Source: Polyangiaceae bacterium
Lineage (GTDB): Bacteria > Myxococcota_A > Polyangia > HGW-17 > JALWFW01
DNA length: 33,154 bases
Reading direction: 5' to 3'
NCBI GenBank assembly: GCA_027013865.1
Contig: JALWFW010000205.1
Location: 1 to 33,154, forward strand
Under the pieces are notes generated by a model. The model was not told the DNA's origin and ran no database searches. It saw nothing but the letters and a program-made list of their open reading frames with translations. A program made the position numbers and the translations under genes. Shown piece after piece: positions 31,817-33,154 of this stretch; within the stretch, counting starts at the first letter, position 1; every line of letters begins with the position of its first letter.

Positions 31817-32392
31817 ATGAAAAGTCTCAAAGGTACCCGCACAGAGAAGAACCTGCTGACCGCTTTTGCTGGTGAGTCTCAGGCACGCAACCGCTATACG
31901 TACTTCGCCAGTGTGGCCCGCAAGGAAGGTTATATGCAGATCGCAGCCATATTCGAAGAGACTGCGAATCACGAGAAAGAGCATGCCAAGCGTCTTTTCA
32001 AGTTCCTAGAGGGCGGAGAAGTGGAAGTCCAGGCCTCTTTCCCGGCTGGCACTATAGGAACCACTCTCGAGAATCTGAAGGCTGCCGCTGGTGGCGAGGA
32101 GTACGAGTACACTCATATGTATCCCGAGTTTGCCAAAATAGCCGAGGAGGAGGGCTTCCCCCAGATCGCTGCCGTGTTCCGCAGCATTGCCAAGGCTGAG
32201 GAGTTCCACGGTCGTCGTTATGCCGAGCTGGCAGCCAACGTAGAAAAAGACAGCGTATTCAAACGCGAGGAAAAGGTCGTCTGGCGCTGCCGTAACTGCG
32301 GATTCATCTTCGAAGGTACCGAAGCTCCAGAGAAATGCCCTGCCTGTGACCATCCAAAAGCCTACTTCGAGCTGGTCTGCGAGAACTGGTGA
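31817..32392 (+). CDS. rbr: Rubrerythrin
   Basis: Product of 191 aa, standard rubrerythrin length. The four-helix diiron domain has Glu20 in AFAGESQARNRY and ETANHEKEH (Glu53, His56), repeated in the second half as SIAKAEEFHGRRY. The C-terminal rubredoxin domain has CRNCGFIFEG and CPACDHPKAYFE with all four cysteines. It reduces hydrogen peroxide in anaerobes and microaerophiles and needs rubredoxin or another electron donor. AGGAGGAG precedes the ATG. Its promoter has a palindromic candidate operator at the start site, suggesting regulated expression, presumably by oxidative stress. Confidence 0.95.
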   Translation: MKSLKGTRTEKNLLTAFAGESQARNRYTYFASVARKEGYMQIAAIFEETANHEKEHAKRLFKFLEGGEVEVQASFPAGTIGTTLENLKAAAGGEEYEYTHMYPEFAKIAEEEGFPQIAAVFRSIAKAEEFHGRRYAELAANVEKDSVFKREEKVVWRCRNCGFIFEGTEAPEKCPACDHPKAYFELVCENW

Positions 32393-32415
32393 GGGTTTGC
32401 GAATTTTTAGATCTG

Positions 32416-32442
32416 AAAAACATCTTTAATATCAACTAGTTA
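32416..32442 (+). promoter_or_regulatory. IHF-like site after the rubrerythrin gene
   Basis: A5 tract (32416-32420), 9-nt spacer, core TATCAACTAGTTA (32430-32442), a perfect consensus match. It is 20 bp upstream of the sigma-54-like signal at 32461. Confidence 0.65.
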
Positions 32443-32460
32443 TATAAGAATAACGAAAAC

Positions 32461-32491
32461 AGGGTCTAAATTTGCAGAAGAGATCTCTTCT
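32461..32491 (+). promoter_or_regulatory. Weak sigma-54 promoter plus 16-bp palindrome at the start site
   Basis: AGGGTCTAAATTTGC (32461-32475) has exact GG-N10-GC spacing and a good TTGC -12. Directly after it lies the 16-bp perfect palindrome AGAAGAGATCTCTTCT (32476-32491), spanning the expected start. No gene follows, so any product would be non-coding. Confidence 0.4.
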
Positions 32492-32559
32492 TGGATCTGC
32501 ATATTTCCATCTCTGTCCAGTCATGAGAAAGTGGCGTTGCGTTGGGTGATAAAAGTATA

Positions 32560-32583
32560 TAACCACCTGAAATATAAGCTTTT
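32560..32583 (-). promoter_or_regulatory. IHF-like site, minus orientation
   Basis: On the minus strand an A4 tract (32583-32580), 7-nt spacer and core TTTCAGGTGGTTA (32572-32560), two mismatches to consensus. Confidence 0.4.
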
Positions 32584-32701
32584 CCCAAATAATTAGTTAT
32601 TGATGGGCGGTAAGCGGCAGGAAGTTGTTTCAGCAACTAGGCCTTTTTTGGGGAGATCAGAGAGATCTTGAGGTAACTCAGGTGACGATCTGATATGGAT
32701 T

Positions 32702-32730
32702 AAAAATAACTTCGTAATATCAAGCGGTTA
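32702..32730 (+). promoter_or_regulatory. IHF-like site
   Basis: A5 tract (32702-32706), 11-nt spacer (the adjoining TAA may extend the A-tract), core TATCAAGCGGTTA (32718-32730), a perfect consensus match. Confidence 0.6.
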
Positions 32731-32834
32731 AGCATCTTATGATGTCAGGATCGAGATCGTCGGATCAGCAAAAATCTGATCCAGTGACAGGAAAAAATCG
32801 GAAATGTTGGAGGTCTAATCTGCTTAGCTGCTTC

Positions 32835-32861
32835 TAACTATTTGTAATAAAAGGATTTTTT
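32835..32861 (-). promoter_or_regulatory. IHF-like site, minus orientation, just upstream of the strong promoter
   Basis: On the minus strand an A6 tract (32861-32856), 8-nt spacer and core TTACAAATAGTTA (32847-32835), one to two mismatches. It lies about 40-65 bp upstream of the -35 box at 32900, where an architectural protein could act on that promoter. Confidence 0.45.
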
Positions 32862-32899
32862 AAAAAAATCAAAAAAGTGAAGTGGTGCGAAACAAAGTG

Positions 32900-32927
32900 T
32901 TGACAGGAGGGAGCAGATGTATATATT
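32900..32927 (+). promoter_or_regulatory. Strong sigma-70 promoter with UP-like element
   Basis: Perfect TTGACA (32900-32905), 16-bp spacer, TATATT (32922-32927). An AT-rich UP-like stretch lies at about 32850-32878. This is the best sigma-70 promoter of the window and has the look of a stable-RNA promoter. Confidence 0.7.
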
Positions 32928-32933
32928 CCCTCT

Positions 32934-33154
32934 TTGCCGGCCGCGGGGACGCGGCTGATGGCTGAGCCACCTGGGGTGGTGAAGCGGGGGTCTTTGAAAA
33001 GCAGGTTAAGGTTGGTTGAGGAGAGCGAGAGGATATAGAGGTGACGGGTAAAGTCAACACAGTTGAGTTTAGTGATAGCGGCCTGACGGATTCTGAGTAA
33101 CCGAGACGTTTGGTAAGGATGTTGAGGTTGTGAGGAGGAAGAGTCAGGTCAGGA
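32934..33154 (+). ncRNA. Probable leader of an rRNA operon (mature 16S not reached)
   Basis: From the predicted start the DNA is non-coding and structured: GCCGCG-GGGA-CGCGGC (32940-32955) and CCACC-TGG-GGTGG (32968-32980). A TCTTTGAAAA segment near 32990-33001 resembles the boxA/leader sequence before 16S genes of many bacteria. The 16S start (AGAGTTTGATC...) is not within the window, so the identification is inference; another long structured RNA transcript is possible. Confidence 0.45.

Larger units (their letters stand above)
32393..32899. other. Non-coding region upstream of the rRNA-like promoter
   Basis: About 500 bp without a gene. It holds four IHF-like sites: two plus-strand (32416-32442, 32702-32730) 288 bp apart and two minus-strand (32560-32583, 32835-32861) 275 bp apart. 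It also holds a weak sigma-54 signal (32461-32475), a 16-bp perfect palindrome (32476-32491) and several GATC-containing words. It ends in an A/T-rich stretch including the palindrome GATTTTTTAAAAAAATC. Confidence 0.6.

Overview
This window looks like a chromosomal segment of a myxobacterium-like or delta-proteobacterium-like Gram-negative organism of intermediate G+C. The inference rests on gene content: Ser/Thr kinase and PP2C signalling, a PilZ protein, a DUF4215-type cysteine-rich lipoprotein, a VWA lipoprotein with thrombospondin type-3 repeats, a PHA-type regulator, PrkA, and sigma-54 promoters. Rubrerythrin hints at an anaerobic or microaerobic lifestyle. No species can be named from the sequence. 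I found 26 well-supported coding regions, one minicistron candidate, and no tRNA or complete rRNA.

Layout. 1-497: non-coding, ending in an IHF-like site. 498-4320 (+): PrkA-type kinase, SH3 protein, M48 metalloprotease. 4442-7121 (+): tight operon of PHA-type regulator, divergent PP2C phosphatase, cobalamin adenosyltransferase and PilZ protein. 7210-8965 (+): phosphatidylserine synthase, small DUF4911-like protein, RecO. 8990-10921 (-): membrane Ser/Thr kinase. 11224-12237 (+): unknown protein, possibly a degenerate GTPase fold. 12367-12966 (-): lone ABC ATPase. 13054-17230 (-): cysteine-rich lipoprotein, UvrD/PcrA helicase and YjbQ, joined by overlapping stop/start codons. 17355-18924 (-): a sigma-54-driven small lipoprotein and a secreted protein. 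18995-22548 (-): TcdA-like enzyme, and a RapA/SNF2 helicase coupled to a coiled-coil partner. 22636-25354 (-): RecA, a small unknown protein, LhgO-like oxidase. 25355-26479: 1.1 kb of structured non-coding DNA. 26480-30098 (+): VWA lipoprotein and a PP2C-cNMP fusion. 30439-32392 (+): RlmN and rubrerythrin. 32393-33154: non-coding, with a very strong promoter and a folded leader resembling the start of an rRNA operon.

The most unusual signal is not a gene. About fifteen intergenic places carry a short A-tract, a spacer of about 9 nt, and a core close to the IHF consensus WATCAANNNNTTR, the same architecture as the classical lambda H' site. Several are followed, 15-28 bp downstream, by GG-N10-GC sigma-54 promoters, two of them near-perfect. 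In the 25.4-26.5 kb region three such sites recur every 283-287 bp, each followed by GC-rich sequence with strong hairpins, and the last by an 86/87-bp tandem repeat. I interpret this as a candidate array of sigma-54/IHF-controlled structured non-coding RNAs.

Other regulatory signals include four promoters whose -10 boxes lie 6-12 nt from the start codon (likely leaderless mRNAs), perfect palindromes at the recA and rubrerythrin promoters, and an inverted-repeat pair flanking the LhgO-like gene.
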